Position numbers and translations under genes: made by a program. Below are positions 1-19,900 of a stretch of 64,000 nt of DNA, piece after piece (position 1 is the stretch's first letter; the number at the start of each line of letters is the position of its first letter). This DNA is from Axinella damicornis (taxonomy: Eukaryota > Porifera > Demospongiae > Axinellida > Axinellidae), in contig OZ007515.1 in assembly GCA_963931865.1 (NCBI GenBank), positions 12,786,633 to 12,850,632 of the forward strand, written 5' to 3'. Below the pieces are notes generated by a model. It was given only the letters and a program-made list of their open reading frames with translations, was not told the DNA's origin and ran no database searches.

Positions 1-355
1 GATCGATCTAGTATACTCTGTTGTACATAATATCCTTTGTGTACACCACGTGAAGTGCTATTAATTAGTGCATTACATCCAGTGCATGTGGTCTTGTAAT
101 AGCTCAATATTGATCACTTTGATCACCAACCCATTTAGATATCAAGTGATTCTAGTCCCAGGAATTGAAATCCCCTACGCAGCCCACACTACATGCAGCA
201 ATTAACCACAGATAGCCTTAAGTACTCTAATGAGCTAATCATCTGCCTGCCAGTGGGTGTGAAATGAGCATCAAATGTAATTAATTTGGAACAAAATGGT
301 TTACAAACAAACACAGAATTGGAAATTGGGTGGTCTTGTTGTGCAGTACCATGAG
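1..355. other. Intergenic left edge
   Basis: No coding exon, RNA gene or clear repeat is visible here. The stretch is AT-leaning unique-looking sequence and presumably includes the 3' untranslated region of the minus-strand gene whose stop codon lies at 356-358. Confidence 0.5.
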
Positions 356-2067
356 TCAGTGGGTCCCCATTGCCTTCCGCACACTCGGGTCATCCACACA
401 CACCCTGAACAACCGATGGCGACCATCTTTTGGATTTCGTTTGAGGAACCTCAGAGCAGCCTGGCTCTGAAACGCCCCCCCTCCACACAGCACCAGATAC
501 TCACCATGCACCAAGAGCTCCATTTCAACGGCAGCTGCAAATCCACTGTCTTCGGAGGCACCAGTTACCACAGGGTCAAAGTGTGGCAGAGTCTTGACGT
601 GCCACTTGCGTAGCAGTCTCCTCATCTCGGTCGACCCACGGCACTTCTTGCACGTGTCGCTACTGTAGGGGCCATAGTCCACCAGAGTGATGGCAGTCAG
701 ATTGCTTCTGGATCTCAGAATCTTGTCTTTAATTTTGAGAGCTTCTAAGAAGCATGTTTCAAAGGACCCTGGGAACCGTGGAGACCTAGTGCCCATCTTT
801 TCACTCCTGAAGTGGATGGCAGTGAACCTGTTCAAGTTCAAATGTCCCAAGTGTTGCTGCACTGCCCACAGTACAGTATCACTATGGGCAACAATGTTTT
901 CAAACGTTGGAGGCAGTTCATTACGGCAGCTGTCTTGCATTAGAACCCTGTTGCTCAAATGCAACCCTTTAGCGCTGGATATCACTGTCTGGTTGGTCAT
1001 TCCACGCCAATTGACAACCACAATGGACAACTGTCCAGAGCGTTCTAGTCCAGCTTTTTTTGCAATCTCCTGTGGTGATGTCATACCCGACATATTGATA
1101 CAGAAATACTTGTCAAATTCAAATGGTTTCACACCGATTCGGTCAGTCTCAGCAGTTAATGCAGTTTGAAGTTTCCTTGCATAACGTCTCAATAACCTGC
1201 TACAGTCGACAACATTGTCGTACTGAAAGAACCGCAGCATCTCCTCCTTCACTCTGCCCTGCATCACCGGTATCTCCCGCACCTCCCTTTCTGCAATGAA
1301 GTGAAGAACGGTCAAATTTCTCACAGAACGACGAAGAAACTCATCGTAATCTACCAAATGTGGAATTCCATGACGGTACAACATGGAGTTGAGGCTATCC
1401 ATATTATACAGCAGATCCAGTTCATTAGCAGGTAGAGAGATATTCACATTATCGTCCGCTTTGAAGTTTCTTAGACCGTAGAACCGGGAGTTGTAAGTGA
1501 ACGGCTTGACAGTAGTGGCGTTCCACTTGGACGCAAGACAACAGAGCTTGAAGAAGTTCACTGTGGCCATGTTCATCTGCTCCCAAAAGTTCAAGCCAAG
1601 AACGAACCTTTGTTCACTAGCACTAAAATTGAAGTGCTGCCAGGGTGTGCCTTTGATTGGGTTTCTAATGGACAGCGTCTTGGACAAGTGTGTGTTGGTA
1701 TGCATGTGATCATCTGCGTGTGGAACATCCAGCACACTGCGGTACGGTAGCGCATTTTCGATGGCGACCTCGCGCTCTATGCACAAGAACAGTTAACAAT
1801 AATAAAGGGTGCTACATTATGCAAACCACAATCAGCTGTTTGGTTCCTAGATCAGTGTGTATTAAGCTACCAGATAGACTGGTAGGTCAATTGAAAGTCT
1901 CATATCACTATAGCACGGAGAAATGATGTCAGCTGAAACTCGATCTCACCTCTCAGCTGGAGATGCACGTAGACGAAGAAGAGAAGAGCGGACAACGTCA
2001 CCAGAACAGGCCACCCTCGGCCTCGCCTCGCCAGGCAGGCCACAACAACAGGTCGCAGCAGCCTCAT
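356..2067 (-). CDS. Type II membrane glycosyltransferase, O-fucosyltransferase-like
   Basis: Two exons are proposed: 1950-2067 (start ATG at 2067) and 356-1776. The intron has a GTGAGA donor and a CATAG acceptor, and the phase is kept, giving 512 residues. The first exon encodes a short basic tail (ARRGRG) followed by a hydrophobic segment of about 18 residues (from WPVLVTLSALLFF), the layout of a Golgi type II anchor. The lumenal part has several N-glycosylation sequons. A late motif AIHFRSEKMG resembles the HLRFEKD-type motif of GDP-fucose O-fucosyltransferases, and a FAAAVEMELLVHGEYLV stretch resembles their C-terminal nucleotide-sugar fold. I infer transfer of fucose or a related sugar in the secretory pathway; acceptor and exact family are unknown. 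The initiator is 242 bp from the MIB1 start on the other strand, so the two may share a promoter. A gene starting at an internal Met near 1786 is less likely because it would lose the anchor. Confidence 0.6.
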
Positions 2068-2309
2068 CGTTCAGCCGACGCATCCTTCAGTCAGACAATT
2101 TAATATCTCTAGCACTCCTCGTATTGATCAGTGGGGCTTAGCGCTTTGATTGTCTAACCCAAATTATGAACACGTGCCAAAGGAAAATTACATGGTTCTA
2201 TTTATGCGATCGGCTGGACACACCCGTACCCGTAAAATTAAAAATATACCGCGCATGTCGCATCGATAATTTTCGCATGAGAAGGACGAGGTGAAATTTC
2301 TCTTCAACG
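2068..2309. promoter_or_regulatory. Putative bidirectional promoter (glycosyltransferase / MIB1)
   Basis: This 242-bp interval separates two divergent start codons (2067 minus, 2310 plus). Both 5' untranslated regions and core promoters should lie here. No clear TATA box or other named element was recognised; the call rests on geometry. Confidence 0.4.
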
Positions 2310-11384
<9,075 letters not shown>

Positions 11385-12642
11385 TTCACTCTTGTCTAGC
11401 CAGTTCATGACATGACTTCATTCATTCTGAGGTGCCATGACCAATGCCGTATACTCGTCCTCACCAGCTGCTGCTGTGTAGGTGCTGTCACAGTATTATC
11501 ATAATGGTATTGAATACAATCATCATCACAAATTGAAACAGAGTTTGCACTGGTGATTGTACATGACTGTAGCAGCTGTTCACTCTCAGGTCTGGTCAAG
11601 TCGCAACTACTGATGATTGACACATAGACATGCATGTTGCTACGACACCGCAGGGAGAAGCTTGAGCCCAGGCCTATAGCTATATACTCGACATTATCTA
11701 TACCGGCTGCATATGTTATGGGAAGATAATTATTGCTGTATAGTGGTATATACTATAGGTGAAGGCTAGCTCAATCCCCCGCCCCCCCGTATTTTGAGAG
11801 CCTGCATGGGAACAAGGCTGAGTGAACCATGCAGTCAGTATGCAGTATCTAAGGCATAATAATGCCTTGTAAATCACGCATTGCCGGCCGGCGCACAACA
11901 GCATGCAGTGAACATTATTATTGTAGCAGTATACATAATCCTCAGGAAATGATGCGGTGCTCATGTGTGTGCAATGTCTGCATGAGAGTCATCACGAATG
12001 TTCATGAGGTGACGTTAGCTCATCCTCGCCAGGCTCCTGCAGAGGAGAGGAGGACGGCACCTATAGCATAACTACGGCATAGCTCACTACTGATACCAAT
12101 AGCCTTGTTCGCAGCCCTCTGCCCAGCTTTCCATACTGGAAGGAACAAAAAGCTGGCCAGTGGCCTGGACTGCCTGTGGCCAGTGGCCTGGGACTGCCTG
12201 TGGCCAGTGGCCTGGGACTGCCTGTGGCCAGCGGCCTGGGACTGCCTGTGGCCAGTGGCCTGGGACTGCCTGTGGCCAGCGGCCAGGGACTGCCTGTGCA
12301 TTGAGTGCACGACACTGCAGGTGGCCCTTCCAGAAACCATGATCACCATCATATCCTATAGCTTTATTGTCACAGATCAAATGGGGTTGACGTGTAGTCT
12401 GCTCTGCTAGCACTGATTCATGTGCCGTCCCAAGAAGGACAAGCCTTCAGGACAGGACAGCCCAGACCCACAAAGGTTGACTGTCTAGGGCTAGGGAGAT
12501 GTTCCAAACCACAGCAGCAAGCATGGAGGGATAGCCAGGTAGCGACTAGTCGACCCCTTCCCTCCACCACTCCATCCCAATTGCACCACCAGCAGTACAG
12601 AAGGTGTTGCGTGAGGCACTCTGCTACGACCCTAAGACCTAC
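11385..12642. other. Convergent intergenic region MIB1 / IFT52
   Basis: Holds the MIB1 3' untranslated region and, on the minus strand, the end of IFT52. The last short exon of IFT52 (about 12 codons in vertebrates) must lie here but was not identified. A 24-bp minisatellite lies at 12152-12298. No other gene is seen. Confidence 0.5.
12152..12298 (+). repeat. 24-bp minisatellite
   Basis: About six copies of a 24-bp unit (TGGCCAGTGGCCTGGGACTG plus CCTG) with A/C variants. The unit contains the palindrome GGCCACTGGCC-like half sites. Confidence 0.85.
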
Positions 12643-14767
12643 CTGATTAAACTTCTTAAACTCGACTATCTGTGCAAAGATGTGTTCAAGGATGTGCTTG
12701 GCTGTGTGGCAGTCAGGGGAGAGCCTGCTTGTGACACCCAGGATCTCCCCACACTCTCGGACATAGTACTCCAGATCCTCGTCGGAACCTGTTCATGCAC
12801 ATGTGCATGTGTGTTGGGGAAAGGGGAGAGTGTGTGCATGCCAACAGTAGACCATAAGCTTATCTCTTGATGTCGATGATGTGACACGGATGTGTGTGTG
12901 CGTGTGTGCTCACATTTGTTGGTGATCTGTGCTACCCGGACCCTCTCAGATGAGAACTGCTCATCAAGATCAAACAAATCCAGAGCAGGTGGAGGGAGCT
13001 CCTGGAATGATGGAGGGAACGCCTGCAGGTGTGTGTGTGTGTGTGTGGGGGGGGGGACGGTGACGGTACAGTCATCAGTGCAGTGACGTATATCAGATGG
13101 CCTTGGGTCATATGCCGGCTCTGAAACACTCTGGAAATGAGGCTAGTATTGGAGAGCTAGGGATCCGCTTACCGCTGGCTGGAGGGGGGGCAGGGGGGTC
13201 TCAAACTGAGGTTGAATGAGAGTTAGGGACTCGTGCTTCAGACCAAGTTGTTCATATGCTCTGTGGTGTGTGGAGAGGGGAGATTGTGAGGGGGTGGGGT
13301 GGGTGATGTGTGAGGGTGTGGGGTGAGTGATGTGTGAGGGTGTGGGGTGGGTGATGTGTGTGGGGTGAAAGGGTAACGTACTTAATGGCATCAGGTAGAA
13401 CAGTGGTGTCCAGCTCGTACAGGGAGTGGTCAAACAGTGAGGTAAAGTCACGAGGGACCTGTAGCAGAGGGAGACACTAGCTAATGCACGGCTGGTTGAA
13501 ATTGTTAGATTCTGACATCCTAATGGTGTCATTCCCAGTCTGGAGGGTCTGGGGACGGGCTCACCTCCTCGCTCTCCTGAACGCAGGCCTTCAGCCGTTC
13601 TGCTCCCTTAGACGTGTCTGGGAGAAAGTGATAGTCAGAAATCTGCAGGAGACGAGTTGAATATATAACGTGACATCACCATTATACCATAGTGACATCA
13701 CATGACAGACCATTACATCATAGTGACATCACATGACAGACAATTACATCATAGTGACATCACATGACAGACAATTACATCATAGTGACATCACATGACA
13801 GACCATTACATCATAGTGACATCACATGACAGACCCCCATCATTAATCCATGTACCACGATGGCATAGTACTACCTCGGGGTCCTCTGCATCTATGGTAT
13901 CCAGTGCTATCTCATCGGAGGTAAGCCATCGGAAGATCACCTCCTGCAGCTTCCCATTCTCCTCGCGGTCGAGGTACGGGTCACTGAAGATGTGGGAGGA
14001 ACCCACCACTGCCAGCTTACCACGACCATTCTGGGACAGAGGAGGGAGGCAATGACTACACGCAGATCATCCCTACATACCCACTGGCTCTAGCTACATC
14101 TGAACCAGACCCTGTGGGAACAGGGTCTGGTTCCGAGGCCAGCATGAGACCTACCTTGCTGTGGCAGAATGCGCAGACAGGGCGATTGACAGGGTATGAG
14201 GTGGTTCCGGAGGAGAGGACAGCAATGGCAGGTTTCTGTACCGTCAGTGTGGCTCCATATGGATAGACAAACGTGAGGGACCTGTGTATTAGGGTAGGGT
14301 GGGATGGAGGGAGTGTGTGTGGGGAGGGAGGTGAAGTTTAAGCAAGACCGTTAGTGTTGACGCATGACGTTAAGTTGTCAGGAGTACATCAAGCTCAATG
14401 TGACTGTGCTCCTGGTGAGAAGTATTGATGAAGGAAGTAGAACAAATCTATGCTTACTGCATTGAGACACTGTCTTGATCTGTCTGTCCCGGGACCACCT
14501 TTCCTGCTGCTCTGTTGATTTCCCTGTGGTAAGCGTCACAGCAACAGTCAGAGTCTGATCTGTTGCCAATAGCAACCAGGTGACTGACTGACCTGTTTAG
14601 AACTCCGTTAGAGATGAGTGCCTCCTTCGGGTGGAAGTACTTGTAGTAGGTGGTCCGCATGACCGTGTCTGCAGAACAGAGGACAGTCCATGGTCCCCTC
14701 CCCGACTCTCAGGATGCAATTCCCACCATCTCCTTGTTCCTTCTCTTCCTTCCTTCCCTACATCCCA

Positions 14768-14803
<36 letters not shown>

Positions 14804-15714
14804 ACCACCCACCCACCACTCACCACTGTTGGCCATGATCCCAAACTCCTCTAATAGGAAGTTGATGTTTGTGTTATGCCTCGTCTCCCCTCCCTCCGTC
14901 ACCATCACCAGCACACTCCCCCCGTCCTCCAGGTACCCTTGCAGCGCATCAAACTGTGAGGGGTGTGCGTAGAGGGTGTGAGCATGTGTGAGGGGAGCAT
15001 CCGTGCGAGGGGGCATCCCCTAAATGGAGGAAACATGGGAACAAGGCTATCTCCTCCTCACCTCGGCGGCAGTGAACTTGTCCCTCGGTCCTCCGAACAC
15101 CAGGAGCCTCGTCCCCAACAAGTGTTCCCGTGTGATGTCATCTCGCTGCAGGGACACTGTCCAGTGGACTTTCAATCGTGACTGTGCAAGGAGAGGACAG
15201 GTTCAGGTGGAAGGAGAGGACAGGTTCAGGTGGAAGGAGAGGACAGGTTCAGGTGGAAGGAGAGGACAGGTTCAGGTGCAAGGAGAGGACAGGTTCAGGT
15301 GGAAGGAGAGGACAGGTTCAGGTGGAAGGAGAGGACAGGTTCAGGTGGAAGGAGAGGACAGGTTCAGGTGGAAGGAGAGGACAGGTTGAGGTACAAAAGG
15401 ACTTCTCAGGCTCATCTCTCCTCTCCAGGCACAGCGCATGGTTCAATGATAAGGGGACACCTGCCTGAATGCAACAACATACAGCTGTTGTGGCCTATAG
15501 CTGGGTCTTGTCACCGGACAGCTTCGAACAGAACCACACATCTGGACTTATAATGGTGTCTCGTATGCTCGGATGACTGTGTCTGAATTTGAGATGGCAC
15601 TGGGAGCTATCTCTCTCTCTCTACCTGCAGTGTCTTGAACCCAGCGCTGGGGGAGTGGAGCTCCTTCTTGCTGGTGTCAAACAGGATGGTGGTGGAGAGA
15701 TCGGGTTGCCCATT
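12643..15714 (-). CDS. IFT52: Intraflagellar transport protein 52 (IFT-B core), ends not found
   Basis: Twelve exons join in phase to 421 residues (human 437): 15625-15714, 15062-15181, 14824-14953, 14593-14668, 14458-14523, 14155-14281, 13875-14030, 13565-13642, 13382-13458, 13173-13260, 12914-13022, 12643-12788. The N-terminal GIFT domain is clear (FDTSKKELHSPSAGF, GGPRDKFTAAE, GGSVLVMVTEGGE, NTNINFLLEEFGI, YKYFHPKEALISNGVLNR), and the C-terminal part has IDAEDPE, LIQPQFETPLPPLQPA and FDLDEQFSSE as in IFT52. The protein binds IFT46, IFT70 and IFT88 in the IFT-B complex and is needed to build cilia. The exon at 15714 begins after an intron with an in-frame TAG, so an upstream exon with the start Met (about 10 codons) is missing. 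The terminal exon after 12643 (donor GTAGGT) is also not found. It is head to head with RAB23, another ciliary gene. Confidence 0.94.
13029..13056 (+). repeat. Compound (GT)n(G)n microsatellite
   Basis: Nine GT units followed directly by a G run, in an IFT52 intron just beyond the exon ending at 13022. Confidence 0.85.
13266..13372 (+). repeat. GTGGGGTGRGTGATGTGTGAGG minisatellite
   Basis: About four to five 22-bp-like units in an IFT52 intron. Confidence 0.75.
13668..13835 (+). repeat. 31-bp minisatellite in IFT52 intron
   Basis: Five copies of a unit containing CATCATAGTGACATCACATG and ACAGACMATTA. TGACATCA resembles a CRE/AP-1 half site, but the context is intronic. Confidence 0.85.
14769..14800 (+). 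repeat. Poly(C) tract (poly(G) on the gene strand)
   Basis: About 30 C on the plus strand. In the IFT52 transcript it reads as a G run about 25 nt downstream of the exon donor at 14823. Confidence 0.85.
15182..15392 (+). repeat. 23-bp minisatellite
   Basis: About nine copies of CAGGTTCAGGTGGAAGGAGA plus GGA in the second IFT52 intron. Open in all plus frames, but not a gene. Confidence 0.9.
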
Positions 15715-16965
15715 CTAGGGAGAGAGGAGGGAGAGATATAGTCTAGTTCCTGAGATTCACTGCGTTGAGCCATGCAGACACCCATTTCAATCACTTAAAT
15801 AAGTGATGCTATTTATCCTGTAAGTGAGGTGTTAGTGATGACCTGTGGTGTTAGTGACGACCTGTGGTGTTAGTGCCGACCTGTGGTGTTAGTGACGACC
15901 TGTGGTGTTAGTGACGACCTGTGGTGTTAGTGAGGACCTGTACTGTGTGGTGTTAGTGACAGTGGCACGACATGTGTTCCACAATCTATCTGACACAGCA
16001 ACGTGTGATAGCATCCAATGAGATTACCAGCGTTACGTTCCCAGACTGGGAACGAGACTATGTTACATCAAGAGTAATAAAATTTAATATCGACGATCGG
16101 CATACTGTCATCTTGCTGAATCGGCAAATTGTATCATTCAGGGTGCAGTCAATAGACTAATATAGCCGAGTGTTATATTTGCCTCCCATGATTAACCCCT
16201 GACAGTAACCTTCTCGTGGGACAACATCACATTTATCACTTGATGTGCATGCATGGTCAAGAGAAGAGGTACTTGACGGGATGCAGTCGAAGGGTCAGGC
16301 CTGCTATGCCAATGATTGATTACAGCAGCTGTGTGTGCGGCTAGGAGAGACCAATGGCAGAATACACGCCTTATAGCTACAGGTCACTCACTCCCGATCC
16401 CCATATGCATGTCTCAGCTAGCTTAGGCTTTGTTTACTCGTACCGTTGTCATGGGATACGGAGGCTCCTCCGGCATGTCACTGCAGCAGCTGGCTTCGGT
16501 AACACGCGGGGTCAGTCAGGTGGCGTGCAATCCTCACAGCTTCAGCACCTCTTCCACATATAGCTAATACAAAAAACTTCGGCTGCAAACTTAAAGTAAT
16601 AACTACAAAATATTACTAATAACTACCAATAAGCATTCTAACTTCCTGCAAATTGCGCGAATATAGCTTTCTGATTGGTCACATTCCATTATGGCCATAG
16701 TGTATGACGTCATAACGTCATCTTCGAGGGAGGCGGGTCTAGAATGTTAGGAATGGTCTACAAGAGCTTTCCAGACTGCCAGTTAACAGCTGGGTGGCTG
16801 CGGCGAGCTCTGAATTGATAATAAAGCGCGAAGAACTTGGGCCGATAACCTCATCACAGAGTTCCCAGCTTCCGCTGGACGCTGAGCTCGCAGACGCCAG
16901 AAAGAGACGCGTAAATTGAGAAGATCGCCTCGATCTCTGTCCCCAAGCCAAGGGATAGCTGCAAG
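15715..16965. promoter_or_regulatory. Head-to-head upstream region of IFT52 and RAB23
   Basis: Contains a 19-bp minisatellite (15828-15957), probably the undetected first exon and promoter of IFT52, and the RAB23 promoter and 5' leader. A CCAAT-inverse motif (ATTGG at 16675) and TGACGTCA at 16704 are visible about 260-290 bp upstream of the RAB23 ATG; both are candidate promoter sites by motif only. Confidence 0.4.
15828..15957 (+). repeat. 19-bp minisatellite
   Basis: Six copies of TGTGGTGTTAGTGACGACC with small variants. Confidence 0.85.
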
Positions 16966-19900
16966 ATGCTGGAGGAGGACATGGAGGTGGCCATCAAGGT
17001 GGTGGTCGTGGGCAATGGGGCGGTGGGCAAGAGCAGCATGATCCAGCGCTACTGCAAGGGGGTGTTCACTCGCAAGTACAAGAAGACGATTGGAGTCGAC
17101 TTTTTGGAGAGGCAGATACAGTGAGTGTACATCATGTGTGTTGCCTTTCAGCTCAACAAGAGAACTTTGAGTGTTGGTCCATGCCACATGTACAGCAAGT
17201 ACATCATCTTATGCCTCAGGTTTAATACCTTCAGGCCATGTGCATAGATTCAAATCATCTACCAGCCTCTATCTACTCAACTACACATCGTATTCTTTCG
17301 TTGCACCAGGTGATCATGGAGTAAGTAAAGTGCATTCTGTTGTGATTGCAGAAATGCAAGCAGCTGCTCATCAGCTGTCATCCAACGTTCACATATGCTG
17401 CTAAGTAGTTAGCATACCCGCTAAGCTCAGGCAATTAGATTGTGAGGAGCAGACAAACTCTCTGTCCTACTGAAATTACAAAGCAGTTGTTTTGTTGACT
17501 GCCTGCACGGGATGGACTGTGTACACATCTGTCCCAGTAAGTGCCCACGCAGTTTGCGGGTCTGGCGATGCACATATGCTGTTAAATTTGTAGCTCCATT
17601 CGACCAGGCCAAACTTCTTTCCCAGGCTCTCATAACCGAACGAACTGATAAACGGTTGGGAATTGCAGAGGAGACCATAAGTTGCATTTTCTGTCCTGCA
17701 GTTAATTTGGTTTACAGTATCTCACTTTCCATGAGCTAGTCCAGGAATGCTGTAGCATAACCTTTGACCCCTGGGGTCATTGCATAACGGGTGGGAGGGT
17801 GATCTCTGGCCTTGTCTGAAATGCCTTGCTGTTGAAATGGAAGACGTTGGAACTAGAGTGGATTTGTTTGTGTGGTCTGTGTGTCTAGCCCGGGAGCTGC
17901 ATTCGGTCATTGGTGAAACTGAACCATCATCACAGTGGCCTCATGCTGTAACCTGATGACGGTACAGTTGACCACGGCCACTAGTGATCGTCTCACACCT
18001 ACCTATGAGGGTAGTATCAACTACCTGTGCCCCTCAACCAGGCATCACCTTCTTCAGCTTGCCAGCCGGCAGTGATCAACCAGGCATACACACACCCCAC
18101 CTTCTTCAGCTTGCCAGCCGGCAGTGATCAACCAGGCATACACACACCCCACCTTGATCAGCTTGCCAGCCGGCAGTGATCAATCAGGCATACACACACC
18201 CCACCTTCTTCAGCTTGCCAGCCGGCAGTGATCAATCAGGCATACACACACCCCACCTTCTTCAGCTTGCCAGCCGGCAGTGATCAACCAGGCATACACA
18301 CCCCACCTTCTTCAGCAGTAGTGATCAACCCGTGATGAGCAAATATTGTGAGCAGACGCTCACACAATAGTATCACATGTCTTTCATGGAAACTCTATTA
18401 TGGAGCCGGCAATGTAAAGGGTGTGGTCAGTAGTCTGTCATGTACTATTGCTTGGCTACAGTGCACCGTTAGATCACAGCACCAAATAGTGTAGCCCAGC
18501 TGCTTGTAACTGCTGTGTTGCCATGGTGACCACTCTGAATGGTGCACTGTAATAATAATAATAATACAGCATTGGAATGCCTTCTAAAATAATGTTCTCT
18601 GGTTAATGAGATTCACGATCCATGAAGTGCACTTTCTGCACATACCGTGGAGGACTTTACCCAGGCTGCTTGTCTGCCCCAACAGCTTACACACACTGTT
18701 GTCTTGGGTTACGACATGTTGACAGCTGGAGGGCATGTAGAGTGTGTGAGTAGGGTTGACTGTACTGGTAGTATCAATGATCATGGTGTTTTTCAGCAGC
18801 TCGTTCACAGATTGTTATCGCAAATATTGATAGTATTTCACAGTTACTGTTAGAGCAAAATATGCGCTCAAATAAAAGATATCATACTCGAGTATATCCG
18901 TAGCTGGTGGCGTCAACCATAATCACATGATCATCACGTGTGTTTTCATAACCGCCCAACCCTAATACTGGTAGTCAGTACATGTATTGTGAGAGGTTTT
19001 GCAACTCCAGAGCAATTAGAGAAGGTGCTGACACAAGCCACTTACGAATTTCTGCATTTCAAGCGTCTGGTGCTATTCGACAGCATGTGCAATCAACTAC
19101 TCCTTTGGGTGCCATACTACTCTAACTGCTCTTTCTCTTCCAGGGTCAAAGGTGGAGAAGCTCGGTTAATGGTGTGGGACACGGCTGGGCAGGAGGAGTT
19201 TGACGCCATTACAAAGGCCTACTACCGAGGTACATCCACTGGGTGCAGGCAGTGGTACACACATAGAACAAGTGGGCGTGGCTGTGTAGGGGGGTGATAT
19301 GTCACATAGCATAGGAGTGGTGTGGTGAGTATGTCTGGAAAGATGTACTGATGTGGCGAGCTGGAATGTTTTGTCACAATGGGTGAGGCCATGGGTCATG
19401 TTCCTACCCGTCATTGCTTGGAAATGCATTTCTCTTGAGGTTTAAATTAAATTTGGAATGGTGGAAAAATCACCTCAATTAATTACATGTAAGTGCCGAC
19501 TTGAGCCAATGCTAATTCTACTCATCTGCAGCTGCTGAGGTAGTGTCCACCCTAGTGCCAATTGCAAACTCTTTAACCCATTAACTGAATAATTATTGCC
19601 TGGAAGATTATGTACTCCTTTCTGTCATGCTATTGTAACCCGTGCTCTGTACCCCCCCCCCCCCCCCCCCCCCCCACAGGAGCTCATGTTTGTATTGTTG
19701 CATTCTCAACAGTCGATAGAGAGTCATTCTTGGCGGTTGAAAAATGGAAGAAAAAGGTTTGTTTATATACCCCCTTTGAGCCACCACGCATTGTAGTGTC
19801 CAATAGTAGCTCTACTGGTAGCGTTGCTGAAACCATGTCCACTCTCAGCGAAGGTCCAGACACAGGAATGACCTAAGGTAGCCTCGTTCAAAGGCACTCG

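Noticed and set aside
687..1169. 160-codon plus-strand open frame
   Set aside because: Shadow of the minus-strand glycosyltransferase exon; no similarity recognised.
15024..15553. Plus-strand frames with a KERTGSGGRRGQVQ repeat
   Set aside because: 23-bp minisatellite within an IFT52 intron, antisense to the gene.
18049..18325. Evenly spaced repeats considered as a CRISPR array
   Set aside because: Units are contiguous with no unique spacers and lie in an intron of an animal gene; the same applies to the other tandem arrays.
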